From contig CAZFEK010000008.1 of NCBI GenBank assembly GCA_964517465.1, positions 1 to 64,000 of the forward strand: 64,000 bases of DNA, given 5' to 3'. The stretch comes from JACPUX01 sp964517465. GTDB taxonomy: Bacteria; Pseudomonadota; Gammaproteobacteria; Burkholderiales; Casimicrobiaceae. The number at the start of each line of letters is the position of its first letter. The first letter of the stretch is position 1. Below, piece after piece: positions 6,089 through 14,450 of this stretch. Under the pieces are notes generated by a model. It was given only the letters and a program-made list of their open reading frames with translations. It searched no databases and had not been told where the DNA came from. A program made the translations under genes and the position numbers.

Positions 6089-7324
6089 TCAGCTTGTCGC
6101 AGGCGCAGCTGCCACTTGGCGTCCCACCCAGAGCGCGGTGACTGCGGCAATGGCGTAGAACAGGGCGATGCCTATCCATGCGCCGGTGTAGCGTTGCGCA
6201 TCCATGAGCGGACCGAAGACGAGCGGGGCGATGGCAAGGCCGGTATCCAGGCCCGAATAGACGAAGCCGTAAATGCGCCCATAGGCGGCCTGGCCGAAAC
6301 GGCTGGTGGCGGCGCGCCGAATGAGCAGATCGCGCGAGGGGCCCGCGAGGCCCGCCAGGAAACCCATGACGCCGAGGATCGGGGGCACCGCCCACGAGGG
6401 CACCCAAGCGCCGGCAAGCAAAAGGCAGCCGGTTGCGGTGGCCGCAAGGGCCAGCGCGATGTTGCGATCGTGGTTTTGGCTGCGGTTGGCGAACACGGCG
6501 CCCAAAGCAATTCCGGCAGCGCCCCCGAGCAAGAATACCGACAGTCCCGCGGCGGCGGCGCCAACGCTCATGCCGAAAAGGTTTTGCAACAGCGGCACGC
6601 TGAAGTTCTGCAAACCGCCGAAAGCGCTGGTGACAAACAAAAAGAAAGCAAAACACAGCCAGACCGGCAGGCTGCTCAGGAAAGCAAAAGGCGCATGGCC
6701 TGCCTCACGGGCCCGGGCATGGATTTCGCGGTGACCGGGGACTTCCGTCGCGGCACGCTGGCTCAAAAGCACCAGCCAGGCGATTGCGGCCACCGCAGCG
6801 GCGCCTAGAGCAGCCTGGCGCCAGCCGGCGAACGCGGCCAGTGGCGTGAGCAGCGCCGGAGCGGCGGCCCAACCCAAGTTGCCGGCCAAGCCATGCACCG
6901 AAAAGCCGTGGGCCAAGCGCGGCCCGGTAATGCGGTGGTTGAGCAGAGTGAAATCCGCCGGATGGAAGATGCTGTTGCCCAAGCCCGCGAGAGCGGCTGC
7001 GGCCACTAACATGAAATAGCCATTTGCCGCCGCCAGGGTGAGTGCCGCGGCGAGGAAACACACCATGCCGCCCAAGAGCACGAGGCGTGGTCCGACGCGA
7101 TCGACCAGGAATCCGGCAGCCGCTTGGCCGGCTCCGGAAATCACGAAGAACACCGTCATCAGCATGCCCGCCTGCGTGAAGTTCAAACCGAACTCCGGCA
7201 TCAGCCAAGGAAAAAGCGGTGGCAGCAAGAGATGAAAGAAATGCGAAACGCCGTGGGCGAAACCGATCAGCGCGATGATGCCGTATTCCCGCCTAGGCGA
7301 GATGGCAAGGGCGGTGGTGCTCAT
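6089..7324 (-). CDS. MFS transporter, Fsr (fosmidomycin-resistance)-like
   Basis: 411 aa, a 12-helix major facilitator with the two six-helix halves visible. The loop 2-3 motif reads GFLVDRVGPR. The segment GLGNSIFHPADFTLLNHRI resembles the conserved region of Fsr-type exporters. Its substrate cannot be read from sequence; efflux of small molecules is the usual inference. It lies alone downstream of the HD-GYP-like gene, which is on the same strand about 140 bases upstream. Confidence 0.85.
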   Translation of the reverse strand: MSTTALAISPRREYGIIALIGFAHGVSHFFHLLLPPLFPWLMPEFGLNFTQAGMLMTVFFVISGAGQAAAGFLVDRVGPRLVLLGGMVCFLAAALTLAAANGYFMLVAAAALAGLGNSIFHPADFTLLNHRITGPRLAHGFSVHGLAGNLGWAAAPALLTPLAAFAGWRQAALGAAAVAAIAWLVLLSQRAATEVPGHREIHARAREAGHAPFAFLSSLPVWLCFAFFLFVTSAFGGLQNFSVPLLQNLFGMSVGAAAAGLSVFLLGGAAGIALGAVFANRSQNHDRNIALALAATATGCLLLAGAWVPSWAVPPILGVMGFLAGLAGPSRDLLIRRAATSRFGQAAYGRIYGFVYSGLDTGLAIAPLVFGPLMDAQRYTGAWIGIALFYAIAAVTALWVGRQVAAAPATS

Positions 7325-7466
7325 GTGGACAATGAAGGCCGCAGGCGACGAAACGAAGCCCGCATGCTACCGGAAAAACTCAGCCTCCGCCTCGGGCGGC
7401 AGCCGCGCCGCTGCGCGTCGGGCGTGCCCTGCGCGATCGTCGAGCAGTTGCGAGTGCGGGGCGGTT

Positions 7467-8723
7467 TCAGCCGTGCAGCACTTCGCTCAGCTTGGCGAAA
7501 GCCGCGGCGGCATTTTCACCGAGTTCGTTGGCGCGCCAATCGAGGTCTCGGGCAAGGTCGCGCAAACGCCATGCGGTTTCTTTAATGGCGGCGTCGAGTT
7601 CGAGGCGAGTGTCGTCATTGCCGATGCCGAAATAGTCTTCGGCGTGGTCGAGCGACAGGCGTATGCCGGTGCGGTCGATCGCTTTCGATAAAGTGAGCAG
7701 GCGATTGGCGGCCTCATCGTGCAGCAGGAGGCAGACCGGGGGCAGGCGGTCACCCATGCCGGTGCAGGCTTGCAGGGCCTGGTCCAACCGGGACAGCGTG
7801 GACCTGGCCCGATCGGTGAGGGTGGCAAGGTCGGTGCTGAGAGTTTGGCGGTCTTGGGCCTCGTGGGCGAAGTCCGCCATCAGCGAGACGAAGCGCGGAT
7901 CGAATTCGCCCGGCACCAAACGCAAGGCAAGTGATGCGCGCGCACCGGCATTGTCGCGCGAGAGCAGAGCCGAAAGCAGCTCCGCGACGGCGACCGTTTT
8001 TCCGGCCGCGCTGATGGCGGCGCCGCGTATGCGTCGCGGGTAACCCCAGCCGTCCTCTCTTTCGTGGTGCTCCGATGCCGCGAGCGCCACGGCGCGCGGG
8101 TAGTCGGTGGTCTCTTCGAGCACTACTTGCGAATTGCGTGGATGGGCGGCCACTTGCTTCCACTCGGTCAGACCCAACTCCCCGGGTCGATGCAAATAGT
8201 CCGGGTTGACATAGAGTTCGCCCAGATCGTGCAAGAGGCCGGCATGGGTGACGGTGGGCACCAGGGCGTTGTTGCCCAGACGCAGGGCGATGCCGCTGGC
8301 GAGCAGCGCGGCGAGCACGGCGTGCTGGAAGGCCGCGTTGGCGTTTTCTCGAGCGGCGGTGAGCAGCGGCACCACGGCCGGATGGAGGCGCATGGTGCGG
8401 ATCGCCTCCAGCGTGCCATTGGCGAAGGGACCCAGCAAAGCGCGCAGGCGCGGGTTTTCTTCGACCAGTTGCACCGCGCTTTGATCGAGGGTGGCCACGT
8501 CGACGCCGCCTTCTACCCTCAGGCTCGCTTCCAGCGGCTTGGCCAGTTTGCGCACCACCAGCTTGTAGCGCAGATCGGCGTTGATTTCCTGGCCCGCGGC
8601 CCAGAGCTTCATGCCGTTGGAATCGATGATGTCCTCGGCCGCGAAGATCCGATGCGTTTCCGACAAGCGCGCCACGTGCTCCATGAAATGCTCGTTCACG
8701 CTGTTGAGCAACCCGGTTTGCAT
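7467..8723 (-). CDS. HD-GYP-like domain protein, probable cyclic-di-GMP phosphodiesterase
   Basis: 418 aa. A core region (about residues 120-260) carries the HD signature HAGLLHDLGELYVNP and the downstream HHEREDGWGYPRRI, which matches the HHE..DG.GYP motif of HD-GYP enzymes that hydrolyse cyclic di-GMP. The N-terminal 110 residues resemble a regulatory segment with no clear domain, and the C-terminal 150 residues are helical and unassigned. No receiver domain or membrane segment is seen, so it is cytoplasmic. Catalytic activity is likely but inferred from motifs. Confidence 0.8.
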   Translation of the reverse strand: MQTGLLNSVNEHFMEHVARLSETHRIFAAEDIIDSNGMKLWAAGQEINADLRYKLVVRKLAKPLEASLRVEGGVDVATLDQSAVQLVEENPRLRALLGPFANGTLEAIRTMRLHPAVVPLLTAARENANAAFQHAVLAALLASGIALRLGNNALVPTVTHAGLLHDLGELYVNPDYLHRPGELGLTEWKQVAAHPRNSQVVLEETTDYPRAVALAASEHHEREDGWGYPRRIRGAAISAAGKTVAVAELLSALLSRDNAGARASLALRLVPGEFDPRFVSLMADFAHEAQDRQTLSTDLATLTDRARSTLSRLDQALQACTGMGDRLPPVCLLLHDEAANRLLTLSKAIDRTGIRLSLDHAEDYFGIGNDDTRLELDAAIKETAWRLRDLARDLDWRANELGENAAAAFAKLSEVLHG

Positions 8724-8889
8724 CGCCTCATCCCCTCCAGGCCCGTACCCTCGCCCTGGTTACGGCTAGTTTGTGCGATTCTGGAGTGCCTTTCTCGTGA
8801 ATATTCCGCAATTGGGAGAAAATTTTGCGCTGGCGAGGGATGGGCATCACGTACAATGCGCCGGTTCGCGCAGTTGCATAGGAGAAGAC

Positions 8890-9318
8890 ATGAGTGAATT
8901 CCCCGCCCCGTCCTCAGCGCCGGTGAACCCGGCGGCGCAGGGCGCTGCGCCGCCGGCCAGCTGCATCACCATGGCGCATGTCGTTTACGGTTTGTTCCTG
9001 TTCGGTTGCCTGACCACCATCACTTGGTGGTTTCCGGTCGCCTCGCTGATCACGCTGAGCTGGATCGCGGGCTTGGTTTTGGCTTACGTCAAGCGAGGCG
9101 AGGCCGATGGCACCTGGCTCGCCACGCACTATCGCTGGCAGATCCGCACCTTCTGGCTGGGTTTGTTGTGGTCGGTCATCGGCTGGGTTCTGGTGTTGAG
9201 CCTGATCGGCCTGCTGATCGGAATACCGCTATTGCTGGTAGTTACGGGCTGGCTGATCTACCGCATCCTTCGCGGCTGGATGTTGCTCAACGACGGCAAG
9301 CCGGCACCGATAGACTGA
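8890..9318 (+). CDS. Small membrane protein, DUF4870/COG3671-like
   Basis: 142 aa from the ATG at 8890, preceded by GGAGAAG; the open frame upstream is not part of the protein. After a Pro/Ala-rich N-terminus it has three predicted membrane helices (about residues 28-55, 62-75 and 95-125) with the conserved intervening loop HYRWQIRTFWLGLLW typical of this small family. Function is unknown. A TACAAT at 8852-8857 may be its -10 element. It points towards the APE cluster but is separated from it by the convergent phosphopantetheinyl transferase gene. Confidence 0.8.
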   Translation: MSEFPAPSSAPVNPAAQGAAPPASCITMAHVVYGLFLFGCLTTITWWFPVASLITLSWIAGLVLAYVKRGEADGTWLATHYRWQIRTFWLGLLWSVIGWVLVLSLIGLLIGIPLLLVVTGWLIYRILRGWMLLNDGKPAPID

Positions 9319-9355
9319 TTCGGTTTGCCGGCGTGCGCCCAAAACCTGTCCGGAA

Positions 9356-10096
9356 TCAAATTGCCGGTCCTCCGGCCGGGTCAAGGGTCTCGCCGGCGAG
9401 GTCGGTGACGAGGGCCGGAGCGAACGCCTGCCATTGGCCGACGGGGCCGCAGCGCAACCACCAGCGCCAGCTCACCTCGGCCTTGCGCTCGGACTTGAGC
9501 ACCACGGCGGCGGCCAGATCGGGCCTCAGCGCCGCGCTCTGGCCGACGAAGCTGCTTCCGGGGGCTATGCCGTTCGGGTAAAATAGGCAGCGGGAGTTTA
9601 GCGATACGTCCAGCGCAAAGAGATCGAGCGCCAGCCCTAAACGGCAGGCCTTGGCAAAGGCCTCTTTGGCCGTCCAGTAGCGATAAAACAGCTGCTTGCG
9701 ATCGCTGTCTGCGCATCGAGCCAGTTCCAAACGCTCCGTTGGCGAGCAAACCGCCGCGGCCAAGGCTTCGATGGCACGGGGCCTGATCTGTTCGATATCC
9801 AGTCCCACGGTCGAGCGGCTGCTGAAGGCGCAGGCTGCCCAATTGCGCGTATGCGAAATATTGAGGCGGGCCGGCAGGGCTTCTTCGCCGCGGTAGGGGC
9901 TGAGTCCGCGCTCCTCGCCTTCCAGGGCGAGCAGACGGCCGGCCAGGAATTGTATTTGCCGCTGCGGCCGGCGTATGCTGGCGTGACGCAGACGGTCGTA
10001 CTCAGTGAGACGCGAGAGGACTTGCGGCGCACGGTTGCTCAAGTCGAGAGACGCTAGATCCGAAAACACGATATCCACTACGGTTGCAGATGACAT
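9356..10096 (-). CDS. 4'-phosphopantetheinyl transferase (Sfp type)
   Basis: 246 aa. It should activate the two cluster ACPs by attaching the phosphopantetheine arm from CoA to the Ser of their DSID motifs. The family motifs are present: NISHTRNWA, the magnesium-binding VGLDIEQ, and FYRYWTAKEAFAKA (WxxKEA). It is the only cluster gene on the minus strand, and its ATG overlaps the start codon of the divergent gene at 10090, sharing the sequence ATGACAT. It has no clear ribosome-binding site, so a slightly later start (GTG at 10078) is possible. Confidence 0.9.
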   Translation of the reverse strand: MSSATVVDIVFSDLASLDLSNRAPQVLSRLTEYDRLRHASIRRPQRQIQFLAGRLLALEGEERGLSPYRGEEALPARLNISHTRNWAACAFSSRSTVGLDIEQIRPRAIEALAAAVCSPTERLELARCADSDRKQLFYRYWTAKEAFAKACRLGLALDLFALDVSLNSRCLFYPNGIAPGSSFVGQSAALRPDLAAAVVLKSERKAEVSWRWWLRCGPVGQWQAFAPALVTDLAGETLDPAGGPAI

Positions 10097-10896
10097 CGGG
10101 GCTTTTTTTCACGCCGCAGGCTCAGTCCGAGTCGCCTAGAGTAATGCCGCCCCAGGCGCCCGGGCAAGGCCTGGCCGCACGCGTGGTCGGCGTGGCGGCT
10201 TGGGCGCCGGGCGTGTTCGAGGCCAGCCAGTGGCGGGACTGGGCCGCCGGGCATCGCAGTTTTTCTGCCGATGCCGTTCTGCCGCAGCCTAGCGGCGTGG
10301 ACGCGATGTTGCGCCGCCGGCTTTCGCCGCTGGCACGCGCCACCCTGGCGGTGGGCGAGCGCCTGCTGCCGGCCGGGGAGTCCGCGCAGGTGGTCTATGC
10401 ATCGCGCCATGGCGACATGCGCCGGACGGTGGAACTCCTGGACGCCATCGTCACCGACGATCCCCTGTCGCCGACGACCTTTAGCCTTTCGGTGCACAAC
10501 GCCTTGCTCGGCCTCTGGGGCATCGTTCGCCAAGACCGTTCACCGACCCTCGCCTTGGCCGCGGGCGAAGCGTCTTTTGCCTGGGGACTAGTCGAAGGCA
10601 TGTCGCGGTCTTTGGACAAGCCGGATCAAAACGTGATCTTGCTCTATGCCGATGAACCCCTGCCCGGTCCTTATGCTGCTTTCGAAGATACTGGCGCCCT
10701 GCCGGTGGTGATGGGGATCCATTTCCAGGGCCGCGGCCAGGAAAGCTTGCGCATCGGCTGGGAAGAAGCCCAAGCCGAGGCGTCGGCCGAGCCCGGGGTC
10801 TTGGCCTTCCTGCGCGCCTGGTTCGGCCGCGAAGGCGAAGGTCATTGGCGGGCGGGCGAGCGGGTCTGGTCCTGGAGTCGCCATGCGGCCGCTTGA
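10090..10896 (+). CDS. Beta-ketoacyl synthase-like N-terminal domain protein (APE cluster)
   Basis: About 268 aa from the ATG at 10090; 10144 is an alternative. It matches the half-length beta-ketoacyl-synthase-like proteins (PF13723 type) found at the beginning of APE clusters: LAARVVGVAAWAPG at the N-terminus, VVYASRHGDMRRTVELL and TTFSLSVHNALLG. The position of the catalytic Cys of full ketosynthases is not filled by Cys (SVHNALLG), so it is probably a non-catalytic partner or chain-length factor. Its end overlaps the acyltransferase gene by 14 bases. Confidence 0.85.
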   Translation: MTSGLFFTPQAQSESPRVMPPQAPGQGLAARVVGVAAWAPGVFEASQWRDWAAGHRSFSADAVLPQPSGVDAMLRRRLSPLARATLAVGERLLPAGESAQVVYASRHGDMRRTVELLDAIVTDDPLSPTTFSLSVHNALLGLWGIVRQDRSPTLALAAGEASFAWGLVEGMSRSLDKPDQNVILLYADEPLPGPYAAFEDTGALPVVMGIHFQGRGQESLRIGWEEAQAEASAEPGVLAFLRAWFGREGEGHWRAGERVWSWSRHAAA

Positions 10897-11674
10897 GCGC
10901 ACCTGGCGCCTTTTGGCGACGGGCCTTGCCTTCGTGGTCACCGCTGCGGGCGGTTTGGTTTTTACGGTGGTGGTTTTCCCCCTGCAACGCCTCGCCACGC
11001 GCGACCCGATGCGGCGGCGTTTCTTGGCGCAAGAGACGGTGCGCCGCGGTTTTTCCGGCTTGGTCGGCTTTTTGCGCCTCGCCGGGGTGATGCGCCTCGA
11101 AATCGTGGCGCTGGAGGAGTTGCGCGCCCGCCTTGGTTCCGGCGGCGGCGCCTTGGTCCTCGCCAATCACCCCACCTTCATCGACATCGTGGTGCTGCTT
11201 TCGTTACTGCCTCGCGCCACCTGTGTGGTGAAGCGCGCCCTCTGGGCCAACCCCTTCTATGGCGGGATCGTGCGCGCCACCGGCTACGTAAGCAATGCCG
11301 ACCCGGTCGCGCTCTTGACCGATTGCGCGCGTGCCGTGGCCCAGGGCCAGGTGCTGGTGATCTTTCCCGAAGGCACACGCAGTACGCCGGGCGCGCCGAT
11401 CAAATTTCGCCGCGGCGCGGCGCACGTCGCCCTGCAAAGCGGCTGCGACATCTACCCGGTGCTCTTGACGTGCACGCCGGTGACCTTGACCAAAGGCAGC
11501 CATTGGTACCAAATTCCCGAAAGGCGCTTCTGCCTGCGGGTGGAGGCGCGCCCGGCTTTTCCTTCCGGCGCGCGACTCGGCAAGGAGCTCGAAGCGCCGC
11601 TCGCCGCGCGGGAACTCACGCATCGACTGGAACAGTATTTCACGGGGGAGTTGCAACATCATGGAAACGCTTGA
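10883..11674 (+). CDS. Lysophospholipid acyltransferase-family protein (PlsC-like, APE cluster)
   Basis: 263 aa with an N-terminal membrane helix (about residues 10-35). The acyltransferase motifs are NHPTFIDI (the HxxxxD catalytic pair) and FPEGTRS (acceptor-binding). In APE clusters such enzymes are thought to transfer acyl or aryl-polyenyl chains to a lipid acceptor in the membrane. The gene overlaps the first ACP gene by 14 bases. Confidence 0.9.
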   Translation: MRPLERTWRLLATGLAFVVTAAGGLVFTVVVFPLQRLATRDPMRRRFLAQETVRRGFSGLVGFLRLAGVMRLEIVALEELRARLGSGGGALVLANHPTFIDIVVLLSLLPRATCVVKRALWANPFYGGIVRATGYVSNADPVALLTDCARAVAQGQVLVIFPEGTRSTPGAPIKFRRGAAHVALQSGCDIYPVLLTCTPVTLTKGSHWYQIPERRFCLRVEARPAFPSGARLGKELEAPLAARELTHRLEQYFTGELQHHGNA

Positions 11675-11930
11675 ACTCGACATCAAAAGGTTGATCGTCG
11701 AAGCCCTGGGCCTGGAGGATCTTCGTCCCGAAGACATCGATTCCGAGGCGCCGCTTTTTGGCGACGGACTCGGCCTCGATTCCATCGATGCCCTGGAGCT
11801 AGGGGTCGCTTTGCGCAAGAAGTATCAATTGCGGCTGGAGGCCAAAGACCCCGACAATCGGCGGCACTTCCGCTCCGTGCGGGCGCTCGCCGAGCTGATA
11901 CAGACTCGATCGCTGGGGAGCGAAGCATGA
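11661..11930 (+). CDS. Acyl carrier protein 1 (APE cluster)
   Basis: 89 aa, one four-helix carrier domain. The phosphopantetheine attachment Ser lies in GLGLDSIDALELGVALRKKY. It should carry the starter or growing polyene chain. It overlaps the upstream acyltransferase gene and the second ACP gene by 4 bases (ATGA). The paired ACPs correspond to ApeE/ApeF of the Xenorhabdus APE scheme (from memory); which one is which cannot be decided here. Confidence 0.93.
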   Translation: METLELDIKRLIVEALGLEDLRPEDIDSEAPLFGDGLGLDSIDALELGVALRKKYQLRLEAKDPDNRRHFRSVRALAELIQTRSLGSEA

Positions 11931-12184
11931 ACATGCAATATACCGAAGACCAAATTTATGCCACCTTGAGCGGGATTCTGCACGAAGCTTTCGAAGTCGA
12001 GGTCCAGGCCATCGTCCCCGAAGCTCGGCTTTTCGAGGACCTCGATCTGGATAGCATCGATGCGGTGGATTTGGCGATCAAATTGCAAGACCTGACCGGC
12101 AAGCGCATCAAGCCCGAGCAGTTCAAGACCGTTCGCACCGTGGCCGACGTGGTGCGCACCGTGCGCGAACTTCTGGGGCAATAA
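11927..12184 (+). CDS. Acyl carrier protein 2 (APE cluster)
   Basis: 85 aa, a second carrier domain with DLDLDSIDAVDLAIKLQ around the attachment Ser. It is only distantly similar to ACP 1, which suggests different partners, for example one for loading the aryl starter and one for chain extension. The following gene starts 2 bases after its stop. Confidence 0.93.
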   Translation: MNMQYTEDQIYATLSGILHEAFEVEVQAIVPEARLFEDLDLDSIDAVDLAIKLQDLTGKRIKPEQFKTVRTVADVVRTVRELLGQ

Positions 12185-12186
12185 AC

Positions 12187-12753
12187 TTGTTGGCGCGCCT
12201 CGCCCAGACTTCCAGCGGCGCGGCTTTGCTTGCCTATCCGCTGCTCTTGCTTTGGGGGCTGCGCTTTCTCGAGCCGGCCTGGATTGCCCTCCTGCTGGCT
12301 TCGGTATGGCTCTTGCGCCGGCTGCTGAGCAGCGCTCGCAGCCCCTTCGACAATGCGCTTGCCTTTGCCGGTATCGGCGTGGCGGCGGTGGGCTTTGCCG
12401 CCAACAGCGAAGTGGTGCTGCGGCTCTACCCGGTCGCGGTGAATGCCATCTTCCTCACCCTGTTCGGCTTCTCCTTGCGTTATCCGCCTTCGGTGGTCGA
12501 GCGCATCGCGCGGCGCCAAGATCCGGCGCTTTCCCCGGCCGGCGTGCGCTACACCTATCGCGTCACCCAGGCTTGGTGCGCCTTTTTCGTCGCCAACGGC
12601 GCCGCGGCACTCTATACCGCCTTCTATAGCTCGCGCGAAGTCTGGGCCTGGTACAACGGTGCGGTGGCCTACGGATTGATCGCCCTGATGTTCGCCGGCG
12701 AATGGCTGATCCGGCGCCGCCTCTTGCGGCCGGGGAAGCGCCATGCCGGCTGA
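12187..12753 (+). CDS. COG4648-type membrane protein (APE cluster)
   Basis: 188 aa with about five or six hydrophobic segments. It starts at a TTG (12187 or 12190) right behind the ACP 2 stop. Proteins of this family are regular members of APE clusters, between the ACPs and the ligase. Their role is unproven; membrane assembly or translocation of the polyene lipid is the usual guess. Conserved-looking stretches are RYPPSVVERIARRQDP and WCAFFVANGAAALYTAF. It overlaps the ligase gene by 11 bases. Confidence 0.85.
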   Translation: MLARLAQTSSGAALLAYPLLLLWGLRFLEPAWIALLLASVWLLRRLLSSARSPFDNALAFAGIGVAAVGFAANSEVVLRLYPVAVNAIFLTLFGFSLRYPPSVVERIARRQDPALSPAGVRYTYRVTQAWCAFFVANGAAALYTAFYSSREVWAWYNGAVAYGLIALMFAGEWLIRRRLLRPGKRHAG

Positions 12754-14125
12754 GCGCTTCGTTCCCATCGTCGAACTGGGAAGCTGCGCGCGCCAGCCCG
12801 GCCAGCTCGTCGCCTGCGATGCGGGTCGAGCAGCGACCTGGGCCGAGTTCACCACGATGTGGCAAGCGCGGGCGGCGCAGCTCGCCGATCGCAAAGAGCG
12901 ACGCTATCTACTCGCGACTGAGGATGCTTTCGAATTTGCGGCGGATTGGTATGCACTGATGGTCAGCGGCGCCACTGCGGTGGTGCCGCCCAACAACCAG
13001 GCGGGGACGCTGGCCGCCGCAGCGCAGTGGTGCGAGGCGAGCCTGGGCGCCGCGGTGCCGGGCCGGCCGAGCCTGGAGCGGGCATCCGCGGGGGTCTTGC
13101 CGGTGCTGCGGCCGCGCTTCGAGGAAGCGCGCATCGAGCTCTACACCTCCGGCAGCAGCGGCGAACCCAAGCGCATCGACAAAACGCTTCCGATGCTCGC
13201 CGACGAGGTGGCCATGCTCGAAAGCCTCTGGGGCGGCAGCGCGTCGGGGGCCACGGTGCTGGGCACGGTGCCGCATCACCACATCTACGGACTGCTCTTT
13301 CGGGTGCTGTGGCCGCTCGCTGCCGGTCGGCCTTTTGGCATGCGCGCTTTGCCCGATCCGATCGAACTCGAGATGGCGATGAATCAAGAAACGCGAGTGG
13401 TCTTGATTTCCACTCCGGCGCACCTGGGCCGTTTGCCGGACTTGGTGGATCTTGGCCCTTGGAAGGAAAAGCTGGCGCGGGTGTTTTCTTCGGGCGGACC
13501 TTTGCCCGAGTCTGCTGCCGCACATTTGCGTGCCGTGCTGGGCGAGGCACCCACCGAAGTGCTGGGCAGCACCGAAACCGGCGGCATCGCCTGGCGGGTG
13601 CGCGATGGCAGCAGCGACGCCGATGCCTGGCGGCCGCTGCCGGGCGTCGTCATCGCCATCGAGCAAGACCAATCGCTGGCGGTGACTTCGCCTTATGCCG
13701 GCGTGTGCTCACAAACCACCGGCGATGCCGCCGCTTGGCTCGGAGACGGGCGTTTCCGCCTTTTGGGTCGGCAAGATCGCATTCTCAAGACGGCTGGCAA
13801 GCGACTGTCCTTGCCCGAGATGGAGGAGCGCCTGGCAAGCCATCCGTGGATTGCCGAAGTGGCCGTCGCCGCTCTGCCCGGGAGGGATGATCGCGTCGGT
13901 GCGTTGCTGGTGCTCAGCGCCCAGGGGCGCCAGGCTCTGGTGAACCAGGGCAAACGGGCATTGGTGCAGCAATGGCGCGAACTGTTGGCGCAATATTTCG
14001 ATGCCGTCCTGCTGCCGCGGCGTTGGCGCTTGTTGGGCGCCTTGCCGCGAGACGAGCGCGGCAAGCTCCCGGCGGCAAGGCTTGCTGCCGCATTGTCTGG
14101 CAAAGACGATGAGTGCGCTTCCTGA
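12743..14125 (+). CDS. AMP-dependent acyl/aryl ligase (APE cluster)
   Basis: 460 aa, ANL superfamily. It should adenylate the aryl carboxylic acid starter (for example 4-hydroxycinnamate or 4-hydroxybenzoate) and load it on an ACP or CoA. The P-loop TSGSSGEPKRIDK lies near residues 134-146; VLGSTETGGIAWR and the C-terminal LGRQDRILKTAGKRL hinge are visible. It is shorter than typical ligases (about 500-550 aa), as is usual for APE ligases. The next gene starts inside its last codons. Confidence 0.9.
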   Translation: MPAERFVPIVELGSCARQPGQLVACDAGRAATWAEFTTMWQARAAQLADRKERRYLLATEDAFEFAADWYALMVSGATAVVPPNNQAGTLAAAAQWCEASLGAAVPGRPSLERASAGVLPVLRPRFEEARIELYTSGSSGEPKRIDKTLPMLADEVAMLESLWGGSASGATVLGTVPHHHIYGLLFRVLWPLAAGRPFGMRALPDPIELEMAMNQETRVVLISTPAHLGRLPDLVDLGPWKEKLARVFSSGGPLPESAAAHLRAVLGEAPTEVLGSTETGGIAWRVRDGSSDADAWRPLPGVVIAIEQDQSLAVTSPYAGVCSQTTGDAAAWLGDGRFRLLGRQDRILKTAGKRLSLPEMEERLASHPWIAEVAVAALPGRDDRVGALLVLSAQGRQALVNQGKRALVQQWRELLAQYFDAVLLPRRWRLLGALPRDERGKLPAARLAAALSGKDDECAS

Positions 14126-14450
14126 CGTGCTGGCTCGCCGGCAGGAAGGCGAGGATGTCGTTTTTGAACTTTGGGTTTCACCCGAGCAGAGTTTTTTCGC
14201 CGGTCACTTTCCCGGGCGCCCGATTTTGCCCGGCGTGATCGAAGTGCACTGGGCGATTGGTTTAGCGCGCGAGCTGGGTTGGGTGCAGGGCGATTTCGAG
14301 GCCTTGGAGCAGTTGAAGTTTAATGCGCTCATCCGCCCGGGTGCCCGCCTGTTACTGCGCCTGGGCCGCAGCGCGCAAGGTTTGCATTTCGCCTATTCCG
14401 AAGGGGAGACGCGCTGCTCTTCGGGGCGTGTGCGTTTCGGTGCGCCATGA
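14109..14450 (+). CDS. 3-hydroxyacyl-ACP dehydratase, hotdog fold (APE cluster, first)
   Basis: 113 aa from the ATG at 14109, overlapping the ligase gene by 17 bases; the longer open frame upstream is out of the ligase frame and not real. FabZ/FabA-type hotdog motif SFFAGHFPGRPILPGV with the catalytic His. It should remove water from 3-hydroxyacyl-ACP to form each double bond of the polyene. A second dehydratase of the other hotdog type is encoded at 22928; in characterised APE systems the two form a heterodimer. Confidence 0.9.
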   Translation: MSALPDVLARRQEGEDVVFELWVSPEQSFFAGHFPGRPILPGVIEVHWAIGLARELGWVQGDFEALEQLKFNALIRPGARLLLRLGRSAQGLHFAYSEGETRCSSGRVRFGAP

